Below, in pieces: positions 1-5,720 of a stretch of 5,841 bases of DNA. The stretch covers positions 1 through 5,841 of the forward strand of contig JAGVCI010000119.1 of assembly GCA_020059985.1 (NCBI GenBank), read 5' to 3'. The notes under the pieces are model-generated. The model was not told the DNA's origin. It ran no database searches and saw nothing but the letters and a program-made list of their open reading frames with translations. Both the position numbers and the translations under genes were made by a program. The stretch's first letter is position 1; every line of letters starts with the position of its first letter. The stretch is from Candidatus Peribacterales bacterium (lineage in GTDB: Bacteria; Patescibacteriota; Gracilibacteria; Peribacterales; Peribacteraceae).

Positions 1-48
1 CTCACTACGCTGGGGGTCCTTCCATTGTTATCTTCTTCCACTTCTTCC

Positions 49-528
49 ATGAAACATTTTGCTCGTTCAGCGGTTTCGGCTGCGCTCGCACTCACCCTCG
101 CGGTGCCTGCATTCGCACTGAAGCCTCCCGCCGATTTTGATCGCCCCTCGGCGCGCACTCTCGAAGATCAGACTGCGAAGAAAAATTACGATCGTCCGAC
201 ACGCCGCGAGATCCGCAGCGCTCGTCGCGCACGACCGACGCAGGGAATTCGCGTGCGCAGTGAAGCAGTCGGAAACGCCGGTGCGTTCTCTCAACTCATG
301 CGCGGTTCGATGGATCGCAGACTCCGCCGCCTCACGCGCTCACCCAAAGCGGGTCATGAGGACTACCGCATTCTCTACCGCCCAAACTCCCGCTCGATTC
401 GAAAGACGTTCTACGACTCTGGTCTTCCGCCGTCTATCGTGCAGACAGGATCAGATTCTGAAAGTCGTCCGACACGTCGCGCAATCATGGAAGGCAACGC
501 GTACGTGAAGAGCGAAGACGCTGAGTAA
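49..528 (+). CDS. Small exported arginine-rich protein with repeated RPTRRxI-like motifs, function unknown
   Basis: I do not recognise a family. The 159-residue product starts with a typical Sec signal peptide: a basic start (MKHFAR), a hydrophobic core at about residues 9-21 rich in Ala and Leu, and a probable cleavage after AFA at about residue 23. The mature part of about 136 residues is strongly basic and has no further membrane segment, so it is probably secreted or periplasmic/cell-surface. A short motif recurs five times: RPSARTL (32-38), RPTRREI (49-55), RPTQGIR (62-68), RPNSRSI (111-117) and RPTRRAI (140-146). A TTG at position 25, in frame, would add eight residues (Leu/Ser/Thr-rich), but ATG at 49 gives the classic signal-peptide n-region and is preferred. 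No Shine-Dalgarno sequence precedes either start, and the leader is pyrimidine-rich. The gene is closed by a strong terminator just downstream, so it is probably not co-transcribed with the next gene. Its own promoter would lie at or beyond the window start. Confidence 0.75.
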   Translation: MKHFARSAVSAALALTLAVPAFALKPPADFDRPSARTLEDQTAKKNYDRPTRREIRSARRARPTQGIRVRSEAVGNAGAFSQLMRGSMDRRLRRLTRSPKAGHEDYRILYRPNSRSIRKTFYDSGLPPSIVQTGSDSESRPTRRAIMEGNAYVKSEDAE

Positions 529-549
529 TTCTTTTCTCTTATCGATCAC

Positions 550-578
550 ACACCTCTCCGCAGTGGAGAGGTGTTTTT
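550..578 (+). terminator. Rho-independent terminator after the exported-protein gene
   Basis: A perfect 10-bp stem, ACACCTCTCC (550-559) with GGAGAGGTGT (565-574), encloses a 5-base loop GCAGT and runs straight into a T tract (574-578). It lies 22 bases after the TAA at 526-528. It also argues against the upstream in-frame start of the next gene at 563, which would fall inside the terminator loop. Confidence 0.9.
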
Positions 579-592
579 GTGTGCACGCGAAC

Positions 593-621
593 TTGGGATT
601 TTCCGTGATTTCCACTAGAAT
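593..621 (+). promoter_or_regulatory. Probable sigma70-type promoter for the pyrophosphatase-like gene
   Basis: TTGGGA (593-598) and TAGAAT (616-621) are separated by exactly 17 bases. The -10 box matches TATAAT at five of six positions and the -35 box matches TTGACA at four of six. Transcription would start near 628 and leave a leader of only about 20 bases before ATG 647. This fits the position just after the terminator and supports the 647 start. Confidence 0.6.
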
Positions 622-646
622 CACTGCACCCTTCACCCCTCGTCTC

Positions 647-2728
647 ATGTCCATCGGTTCCTTCTCCATTCTTGTATCCGTTTTTGAGAATTCTTTCTCA
701 AACACACTCTTCACTGTTGGCATCAGCGGAGCGCTCGCGCTGCTCGCGTCTGCAATTTTCGGTGCAGTAGTTCACACTTCGAGCGTCGGATCGGAAAAGA
801 TGGAGGGAGTCGCGAAACAGATTCGTCGCAGTGCCGCGGCATTCCTTAGACAGGTGTCGCTCGTGACCGCACTCTTCGTGCTCATCGTCGCCGTTGTGCT
901 CTATGTCTTCGTCGACTCTGACTTGGCGCGTTTGCAGCTGGGAGTGTGGGTGGAGCCGTACGCATCGGGAAGTTTTGCATTAGGCGCACTCTGTTCCATG
1001 GTCGCCGGATGGATTATCTGGTGTGCAACGACTACCGCTGGGGGACGGTCGGCGCAGGCAGCACGCACGAGTTTGGTGAAGGCACTGCGCATTGTCTTCC
1101 TCGGGGGAATCACCTCCGGCCTTGCGGTCGTGGGTCTCAGTATCCTCGGACTTACTGGCGCGATGTTTTTCCTTGTGGAGGTACAAGACGTCTCCGTCAT
1201 CGATATTTTGCAGATGCTCATTGGGTTTTGCTTGGGTGCTGCAGTGGTAACGCTCTTCGCACGTGTCGGCGGGGGAATCTTCGCTCTCTCGGTAGATCTC
1301 GCAGGGACGAAAGCACAGGATGCGGAAAGTAGTGTGGAAGATCCGATGACGCTCATGAGTAGTGTGGGTAGTGGTGTGGGACAGTCGGTGGGCAGAGGAG
1401 CGGATCTCTTCGAGAGTTTCACTGCCGCGATCGTCGCGACCATGCTCATCGGTGTGACGACCGCATGGAGCGAATCTCCGGACTCTGCCATTCTCTTTCC
1501 GCTCTTCATCGTGGGGCTCGGCGTCGTCGCGAGCATCCTCTCGTCATTCTTTGTGCGTAGTAAACCTGGGACGAAAGAACTTTTTGCGGCACTGAAGGGT
1601 GGCACGTTCCTCTGCGCTGCGTTGGTTATCGTGGGGTCGTTCCTCTTCACGCAAAACTTACTCCCGGGAGATGTCGCTCTCGGTGTATTCCTGGCACTCG
1701 TCTCTGGACTCATTGTCGGACTGATTGTGGGGATGCTCTCGGAGTACCACACTTCGCCGAACTTTCAGCCTGTGCGTGATCTCGCGAAGACTGCGCGCGC
1801 CGGAGCAGGCTCCGTGATCGCTGGTGGACTCACGCTTGGTGCGCTCTCCACATTCTTGCCTGTGTTCTTCGTTCTCGTCGCGATCGCTGTCGCGTACATG
1901 AGCGCGGGACTCTATGGCATTGCGATCGCCGCGGTCGGCACGCTCTCCATGCTCGCATTCACCGTCGCTAGCCACGCCTTCGGTCCCATCGCGGAGAACG
2001 CGGGACGCGTGACCGAGCTCGCGAAGCTCCAGAAACAAGTGCGCTCCCGCACAGATATCCTCTCGGCTACCGGGGAAACCGCCGAAGGTATGGCAGGCAG
2101 CATCGCGATTGGTTCCAGCTTCCTCATCGTCCTCGCATTCTTCTCGGTGTTCCTCAGCATGACGTCACTCGAGACAGTTGATCTCACGAACCCGCTCATT
2201 CTCATCGGACTCTTCGTGGGTGGGGCTCTTCCGTTCCTCTTTTCCTCGATGACCGTCGACGCGGCGCTGCGACTTTCTGCACGTGTGCCAGAATGGAGCG
2301 CACGAAAATCGAAAGCATCAGACACTGTTTCTATGAGCCGTCGTACGCTCGATCTCGTGACGGGTGTTGCGCTCAAAGAAGCACTGCTCCCCGGACTCCT
2401 CGCTGCACTCGCTCCGGTTGCGGTCGGACTCACTCTTGGTACTGAAGCACTCGCCGCACTTCTCATTGGTGCACTTCTCTCGAGTGTCCTCACTTCCTTC
2501 TCCATGACGAATGCGGGCAGCGCATGGCAGAGCGCGAAGCGCTACATCCTCTCCGGGAATCTCGGAGGAAAGGGGAGTGATACCTACGCAGCAGCTTTGG
2601 CGAGCACCACAGTCGGCGGCGCACTCAAAGGAGTGGCCGGATCGTCGGTCTTGATCCTCCTGAGGTTCATGATGATCGTGTCGCTTCTCACCGTTGGGCT
2701 CTACACGCCGACGGGATTTTTGTTCTAG
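647..2728 (+). CDS. Membrane-bound pyrophosphatase (HppA-family) homologue lacking the catalytic residues; probable pseudoenzyme
   Basis: This 693-residue polytopic protein has about 16 hydrophobic segments, the size and layout of ion-pumping membrane pyrophosphatases. Family landmarks appear in order: MEGVAKQIRRSAAAFLR (52-68), the segment around GALCSMVAGW (113-122), FARVGGGI (204-211), GADLFES (251-257), ENAGRVTEL (450-458), RTDILSATGE (468-477), NAGSAWQSAKR (622-632) and GKGSD (641-645). The hydrolytic site is gone. In mung bean enzyme numbering recalled from memory, K250, D257, K261, D279, D283, D287, D507, N534, K541, D691, D723, D727 and D731 correspond to L214, T221, D225, S238, S242, Q246, E450, E477, G484, Q628, T654, G658 and G662. 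D217, E227, K631 and K661 remain. Ion-gate positions R206, D253 and E256 are kept, and the gate Lys is R673. Pyrophosphate-driven pumping is therefore unlikely and the real role is unknown. ATG 647 is chosen because an in-frame ATG-free extension back to 563 begins in a terminator loop, and because of the promoter at 593-621. Homology confidence is high; gene function is open. Confidence 0.88.
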   Translation: MSIGSFSILVSVFENSFSNTLFTVGISGALALLASAIFGAVVHTSSVGSEKMEGVAKQIRRSAAAFLRQVSLVTALFVLIVAVVLYVFVDSDLARLQLGVWVEPYASGSFALGALCSMVAGWIIWCATTTAGGRSAQAARTSLVKALRIVFLGGITSGLAVVGLSILGLTGAMFFLVEVQDVSVIDILQMLIGFCLGAAVVTLFARVGGGIFALSVDLAGTKAQDAESSVEDPMTLMSSVGSGVGQSVGRGADLFESFTAAIVATMLIGVTTAWSESPDSAILFPLFIVGLGVVASILSSFFVRSKPGTKELFAALKGGTFLCAALVIVGSFLFTQNLLPGDVALGVFLALVSGLIVGLIVGMLSEYHTSPNFQPVRDLAKTARAGAGSVIAGGLTLGALSTFLPVFFVLVAIAVAYMSAGLYGIAIAAVGTLSMLAFTVASHAFGPIAENAGRVTELAKLQKQVRSRTDILSATGETAEGMAGSIAIGSSFLIVLAFFSVFLSMTSLETVDLTNPLILIGLFVGGALPFLFSSMTVDAALRLSARVPEWSARKSKASDTVSMSRRTLDLVTGVALKEALLPGLLAALAPVAVGLTLGTEALAALLIGALLSSVLTSFSMTNAGSAWQSAKRYILSGNLGGKGSDTYAAALASTTVGGALKGVAGSSVLILLRFMMIVSLLTVGLYTPTGFLF

Positions 2729-2771
2729 GAGACTTGCTCCTGGTGTATCCGTTTGAGAAGATAGCCCCCTT

Positions 2772-3248
2772 ATGAAAGAGGGCGATCCACAATTCATGCG
2801 TCGGGCAATCGAACTCGCCGAAGAAGGAATGAACGGCAATTTTGGTGGTCCATTCGGCGCGGTCGTTGTGCGCAATGGAATTATTGTGAGCGAAGGATTT
2901 AATCGAGTGACTTCCACACCCGATCCCACAGCCCACGGAGAAACTGTCGCGATCCGTAAGGCGGCGCAGGAGCTCGGAGTTCCGTGGCTCGAAGGCTGCG
3001 ATCTCTATACTTCCTGCGAGCCTTGTCCAAAATGCCTGGGCGAAGCGCTCTGGGCACACATTGAGAAAATTTACTACGCGGGAACACGTGCGGACGCTGC
3101 CGCGATCGGATTTGATGACGCGAGGTTCTACGAAATTTTTGATGTGAAGAAAGATCAGCGCATCATTCATCTTCATCGAATGATGCGAGACGAAGCGTGG
3201 GAAGTGATGCAGAAATGGCTCACAAAAAAAGATAAGGAGGAGTATTGA
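2772..3248 (+). CDS. guaD: Guanine deaminase-like zinc-dependent nucleobase deaminase
   Basis: This 158-residue member of the cytidine/deoxycytidylate deaminase fold closely resembles the short Bacillus-type guanine deaminase (about 156 residues), which hydrolyses guanine to xanthine and ammonia in the cytosol. The zinc site is complete: His55 with the proton-shuttle Glu57 in PTAHGE, and Cys85 and Cys88 in SCEPCPKC. Residues expected to line the guanine pocket also match, with Phe28 in GGPFGA, Asn44 in EGFNRV and the GFDD segment at 113-116. The protein ends in Tyr158 (KDKEEY). In the Bacillus enzyme the terminal Tyr reaches into the partner subunit's active site in a domain-swapped dimer, so this end supports the guanine specificity. 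The motif reads HGE where HAE is more usual. It lies 43 bases after the pyrophosphatase-like gene with no clear terminator between, so the two may be co-transcribed. No Shine-Dalgarno precedes ATG 2772. A related nucleobase or nucleoside deaminase specificity remains possible. Confidence 0.82.
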   Translation: MKEGDPQFMRRAIELAEEGMNGNFGGPFGAVVVRNGIIVSEGFNRVTSTPDPTAHGETVAIRKAAQELGVPWLEGCDLYTSCEPCPKCLGEALWAHIEKIYYAGTRADAAAIGFDDARFYEIFDVKKDQRIIHLHRMMRDEAWEVMQKWLTKKDKEEY

Positions 3249-3277
3249 GTGGTGATTTTTGCACAGAACAAAAAATC

Positions 3278-3330
3278 TCCGGTCCAGTTTGTGGAGTCAT
3301 AAATATATTATGATGACCGACTGGACCGGA
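3278..3330. repeat. Nested inverted repeat in the guaD-pyrG intergenic region
   Basis: The outer arms TCCGGTCCAGT (3278-3288) and ACTGGACCGGA (3320-3330) are perfect 11-bp inverted copies. Inside them lies a second dyad, TCATAA (3297-3302) and TTATGA (3308-3313), around the centre ATATA. On the minus strand the outer stem is followed by GA and then six T, so it could stop antisense transcripts coming off pyrG. On the plus strand no T run follows. It could be an operator, a leader RNA structure, a recombination site or a minus-strand terminator; the sequence does not decide. Confidence 0.7.
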
Positions 3331-3334
3331 GCGT

Positions 3335-3463
3335 ATGACAGAAACAATTGCGTCTCCGTCGGGGCTATTGTCTTCCCCTGCTCCAAAGGTTCAAGCAAAT
3401 TTACTTGTTATTATTCCCAAGCCAAAGGCTCCCGCGAGCTTGATTTCTCTTGCACTCAGGTAA
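3335..3463 (+). CDS. Doubtful 42-residue ORF upstream of pyrG
   Basis: An ATG just after the inverted repeat opens a 42-codon frame (it begins MTETIASPSG and ends SLALR, stop TAA at 3461). The product is rich in Pro, Ala, Ser and Leu and has a short hydrophobic middle (LLVII), with no recognisable family. GGAG at 3328-3331 is only three bases from the ATG, too close for a normal ribosome binding site. It could be a leader peptide for pyrG or simply chance in a non-coding stretch. Nothing else fills this 250-base gap on either strand. Confidence 0.2.
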   Translation: MTETIASPSGLLSSPAPKVQANLLVIIPKPKAPASLISLALR

Positions 3464-3477
3464 ATTTTCGGTAGGAT
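3450..3477 (+). promoter_or_regulatory. Possible weak promoter for pyrG
   Basis: TAGGAT (3472-3477) resembles a -10 box, and TTGCAC (3450-3455) 16 bases upstream is a poor -35 match. A start near 3484 would give a leader of about 15 bases before ATG 3499, much like the arrangement proposed for the gene at 647. No attenuator of the Gram-positive pyrG type is visible. Confidence 0.35.
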
Positions 3478-3498
3478 ACACGGCGGGCTCCTCCCCCG

Positions 3499-5205
3499 AT
3501 GGAAGGATTGCCCAGTTTCTGTATGAATCCACGCCAACCCGTAGGCCGCTCGAAAGAGGATAGTATCCAAAAGGGGCGGTCGACCCGTTTTATCGTGGTG
3601 ACGGGAGGGGTCTGTAGCAGCCTTGGGAAGGGCATCGCGATCGCGTCGATCGGGGCCATTATGAAGGCGTGTGGGTTCAAAGTGTTCGTCCAAAAGCTCG
3701 ACCCGTACTTGAACGTGGATCCCGGAACCATGAGTCCGTTCCAGCATGGAGAGGTCTTCGTCACGGATGATGGGGCCGAGACGGATCTGGACCTCGGGCA
3801 CTACGAGCGGTTCATCGATGAGCCGATGAGTAAGCTTTCGACAGTCACGACGGGACAGGTCTACCAGGCCGTGCTCGATCGCGAGCGCAAAGGAGACTTC
3901 CTCGGAGGAACCATCCAGGTCGTTCCGCACATCACGGACGAGATCAAGCGTCGTATGAACGAGGCCGCCGACAAGAGCGGCGCCGATATCATGATGCTCG
4001 AGATCGGGGGAACCGTTGGAGACATCGAGGGTCAGCCGTACCTGGAGGCGATTCGCCAGATGCGATCGGAACTGGGGCCAGAGCGCCTCTACCATATCCA
4101 TCTCACGCTGCTTCCGTACTTGAAGGGAAGCAAAGAACTCAAAACGAAACCGACGCAGCACTCCATCGCGGAGCTCCGTCGTCATGGACTGCAGCCCGAT
4201 ATGATCCTCACACGTGCGGACTACAAGATCGCGCCGGAACTCCTCGAAAAAATCAGTCGCTTCACCGGTGTTGTCCGCGAGGCGGTGATCCCCGCAGAGA
4301 CGATGCACTCCATTTACGATGTGCCGCTCGAGCTCCAGCACTACGGCATCGGGGCGATCATCGGAAAGGCACTCGGGTTTGGAGATCTGAAGCCCGATAT
4401 GTCCGAGTGGGAGGAGGGAAAGAGACGTTTCGCTGCTGCGACGACAGATGTGCAGATCGCACTCGTCGGAAAGTACACCGATTTGGAAGATGCCTACTTG
4501 AGTGTGATCGAAGCGCTGAAATCCTCGGCAATTTTCCACAAGCGCAAAGTTGAAGTCGTCTGGATCGACTCGGAAAAACTGGATGCGGATGATCCAGCGG
4601 TCTGGAAACAATTGAAAGCCTGCAAAGGCATCGTGGTTCCCGGAGGGTTTGGCACGCGCGGGATAGAAGGGAAGATCAAAGCTGCGAAATATGCACGTGA
4701 GAATGATGTCCCGTACCTCGGGCTCTGTCTGGGTTCACAGATCCTTGCGATCGAGTTTGCCAGAGCGAAGCTGAAAGACCCTGAACTTACGAGTGAAGAG
4801 TTCGATGAAGAGGGGAAACTCCCGAAGTCGAAGTACGTCGTGGAGTTCCTCCCGGGTCAGACGAAGGGTCGTGCCAAAGGAGGCACGCTTCGTCTCGGTG
4901 TGTACCGTTGCAAACTAAAACCCGGCACGAAGGCGCGCGAAGCGTACGGAACGGAGGAGATTATGGAGCGTCACCGCCATCGCTATGAGTTCAATAATAA
5001 AATTCGTAAAGATTTGGAGGCAAAAGGCCTCGTCTTCTCGGGCGAGTGGCCGGAGACCGGACTCATGGAGATCGTCGAGGTGAAAGATCACCCGTTCATG
5101 GTGGGTTCACAGTTCCATCCGGAGTTCAAAAGTCGTCCGCACCGCCCGCATCCACTCTTCGCGGCGTTCATGAAGGCAGTCGTTGGGCGTTCCACGGGGA
5201 AGTAG
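3499..5205 (+). CDS. pyrG: CTP synthase (glutamine-hydrolysing)
   Basis: It makes CTP from UTP, ATP and glutamine in the cytosol, the last step of de novo pyrimidine nucleotide synthesis. The 568-residue product has both usual domains. The N-terminal synthetase domain shows the ATP loop GGVCSSLGKG (36-45), GTMSPFQHGEVFVTDDGAETD (76-96) with the Mg/ATP acidic residues, GGTVGDIEGQPYLEAI (170-185) and the UTP/CTP-site segment KTKPTQHS (215-222). The C-terminal class I glutaminase shows the oxyanion region PGGFGTRGIEGK (381-392), nucleophile Cys410 in LGLCLGSQ, ERHRHRYEFNN (490-500), and His540 and Glu542 in QFHPEFKSRP to complete the triad. All catalytic residues are present. The product starts about 26 residues before the usual N-terminus (Escherichia coli is about 545 residues). 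ATG 3523 would shorten the extension by eight residues, but neither start has a Shine-Dalgarno. The weak promoter at 3450-3477 would allow ATG 3499. Confidence 0.97.
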   Translation: MEGLPSFCMNPRQPVGRSKEDSIQKGRSTRFIVVTGGVCSSLGKGIAIASIGAIMKACGFKVFVQKLDPYLNVDPGTMSPFQHGEVFVTDDGAETDLDLGHYERFIDEPMSKLSTVTTGQVYQAVLDRERKGDFLGGTIQVVPHITDEIKRRMNEAADKSGADIMMLEIGGTVGDIEGQPYLEAIRQMRSELGPERLYHIHLTLLPYLKGSKELKTKPTQHSIAELRRHGLQPDMILTRADYKIAPELLEKISRFTGVVREAVIPAETMHSIYDVPLELQHYGIGAIIGKALGFGDLKPDMSEWEEGKRRFAAATTDVQIALVGKYTDLEDAYLSVIEALKSSAIFHKRKVEVVWIDSEKLDADDPAVWKQLKACKGIVVPGGFGTRGIEGKIKAAKYARENDVPYLGLCLGSQILAIEFARAKLKDPELTSEEFDEEGKLPKSKYVVEFLPGQTKGRAKGGTLRLGVYRCKLKPGTKAREAYGTEEIMERHRHRYEFNNKIRKDLEAKGLVFSGEWPETGLMEIVEVKDHPFMVGSQFHPEFKSRPHRPHPLFAAFMKAVVGRSTGK

Positions 5206-5216
5206 AACGGATTTTT
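5188..5216 (+). terminator. Weak possible terminator at the end of pyrG
   Basis: CGTTC (5188-5192) can pair with GAACG (5205-5209) across the stop codon, or alternatively TTCC (5190-5193) with GGAA (5198-5201). Five T follow at 5212-5216. The stem is short and the loop of the first pairing is long, so efficient termination is uncertain. Confidence 0.28.
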
Positions 5217-5306
5217 GTGTGAGGGAGAGAGAAAAATTGGCCGTTGGTCTTTTTCGATCATCGCGCTGATCCTGATCACTCGTTGGGCTTTACGCATGAT
5301 CAATGC

Positions 5307-5720
5307 ATGAAAGAATTTGTTGTATACATGCTTCGGTGCTCGAACGGGAGGTATTACGTCGGTATCACCGGCGATTTACCGCTCCGATTATTGCAGCATA
5401 GTGAAGGGTGGGATCGGGAGTGTTATACGTTCCGTAAAAGGCCAGTCACGTTAGTGTATTCAGCTGCGTTTCGAGAGGTGTTCGACGCAATTTCCTGGGA
5501 GAAACGACTCAAGCGATGGAATAGAAAAAAGAAAGAAGCTCTTATCGCGGGAGAATACGAAAAGTTGCCGATACTTTCGCAAAGAAAAACTCCATTTCAA
5601 AAGAAAAAACGGTGTCACCCTGAGGAGCCCCGCCCATCATCCTTCGAGACGCTCGGCACCTCGTGCCTCGCTCCTCAGGATGACACAGCGGGGCGTCTCG
5701 AAGGGTGGCATTGTTCATAG
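5307..5720 (+). CDS. GIY-YIG domain protein (YhbQ/UPF0213-like) with a repeat-encoded C-terminal tail
   Basis: The first 85 residues or so form a compact GIY-YIG nuclease-type domain. Tyr7 lies in VVYMLR, the YIG strand is YYVGIT (16-21), Arg27 is in the helix PLRLLQH, and the metal-ligand Glu65 is in SWEKRLKRW, followed by the conserved basic end RKKKEALI. Stand-alone proteins of this type are common in bacteria and usually uncharacterised; they are inferred to cut or process nucleic acids. The expected end is near residue 90-100. Here no stop intervenes, and residues from about 102 to 137 (beginning with CHPEEP) are encoded by the repeat array, with the TAG at 5718-5720 inside a repeat copy. 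The tail is thus probably an insertion-derived addition. ATG 5307 is chosen over an upstream in-frame start at 5244 because the domain begins immediately after it. No Shine-Dalgarno is seen. Confidence 0.8.
   Translation: MKEFVVYMLRCSNGRYYVGITGDLPLRLLQHSEGWDRECYTFRKRPVTLVYSAAFREVFDAISWEKRLKRWNRKKKEALIAGEYEKLPILSQRKTPFQKKKRCHPEEPRPSSFETLGTSCLAPQDDTAGRLEGWHCS
5612..5686. repeat. Palindromic repeat element (inverted module pair)
   Basis: GTGTCACCCTGAGGAGC (5612-5628) is the inverted copy, with one mismatch, of GCTCCTCAGGATGACAC (5670-5686). Between them are a reversed copy of the second module (5636-5651) and a small hairpin GGCAC-CTC-GTGCC (5655-5667). The whole can fold into one long branched stem. 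GTCATCCTGAG-type palindromes scattered through genomes are a widely seen repeat style; the exact family is not identified. The element overlaps the 3' third of the GIY-YIG gene. Confidence 0.8.

Noticed and set aside
563..646. In-frame upstream extension of the pyrophosphatase-like gene
   Set aside because: It begins in the loop of the terminator at 550-578 and upstream of the best promoter, and its residues do not resemble the family; ATG 647 is preferred.
901..1752. Minus-strand open frame opposite the membrane pyrophosphatase homologue
   Set aside because: Low-complexity Ser/Thr/Pro/Ala composition is typical of the reverse reading of hydrophobic codons; no start signal or motif.
2725..2743. 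Hairpin AGGAG-ACTTG-CTCCT overlapping the stop of the pyrophosphatase-like gene as a terminator
   Set aside because: The stem is only about 5-7 bp and no T tract follows, so it does not qualify as an intrinsic terminator.
3249..3498. tRNA or known riboswitch before pyrG
   Set aside because: I looked for a cloverleaf and T-arm (only an isolated GGTTCAAGC was seen) and for pyrG-type attenuation; neither forms.
3391..4611. Long minus-strand open frame opposite pyrG
   Set aside because: It lies entirely antisense to an unmistakable pyrG and has no recognisable motifs; it follows from the codon pattern of pyrG.
5256..5271. GATCA-TCGCGC-TGATC dyad upstream of the GIY-YIG gene
   Set aside because: A 5-bp dyad in a short gap is expected by chance and has no linked promoter or T run.
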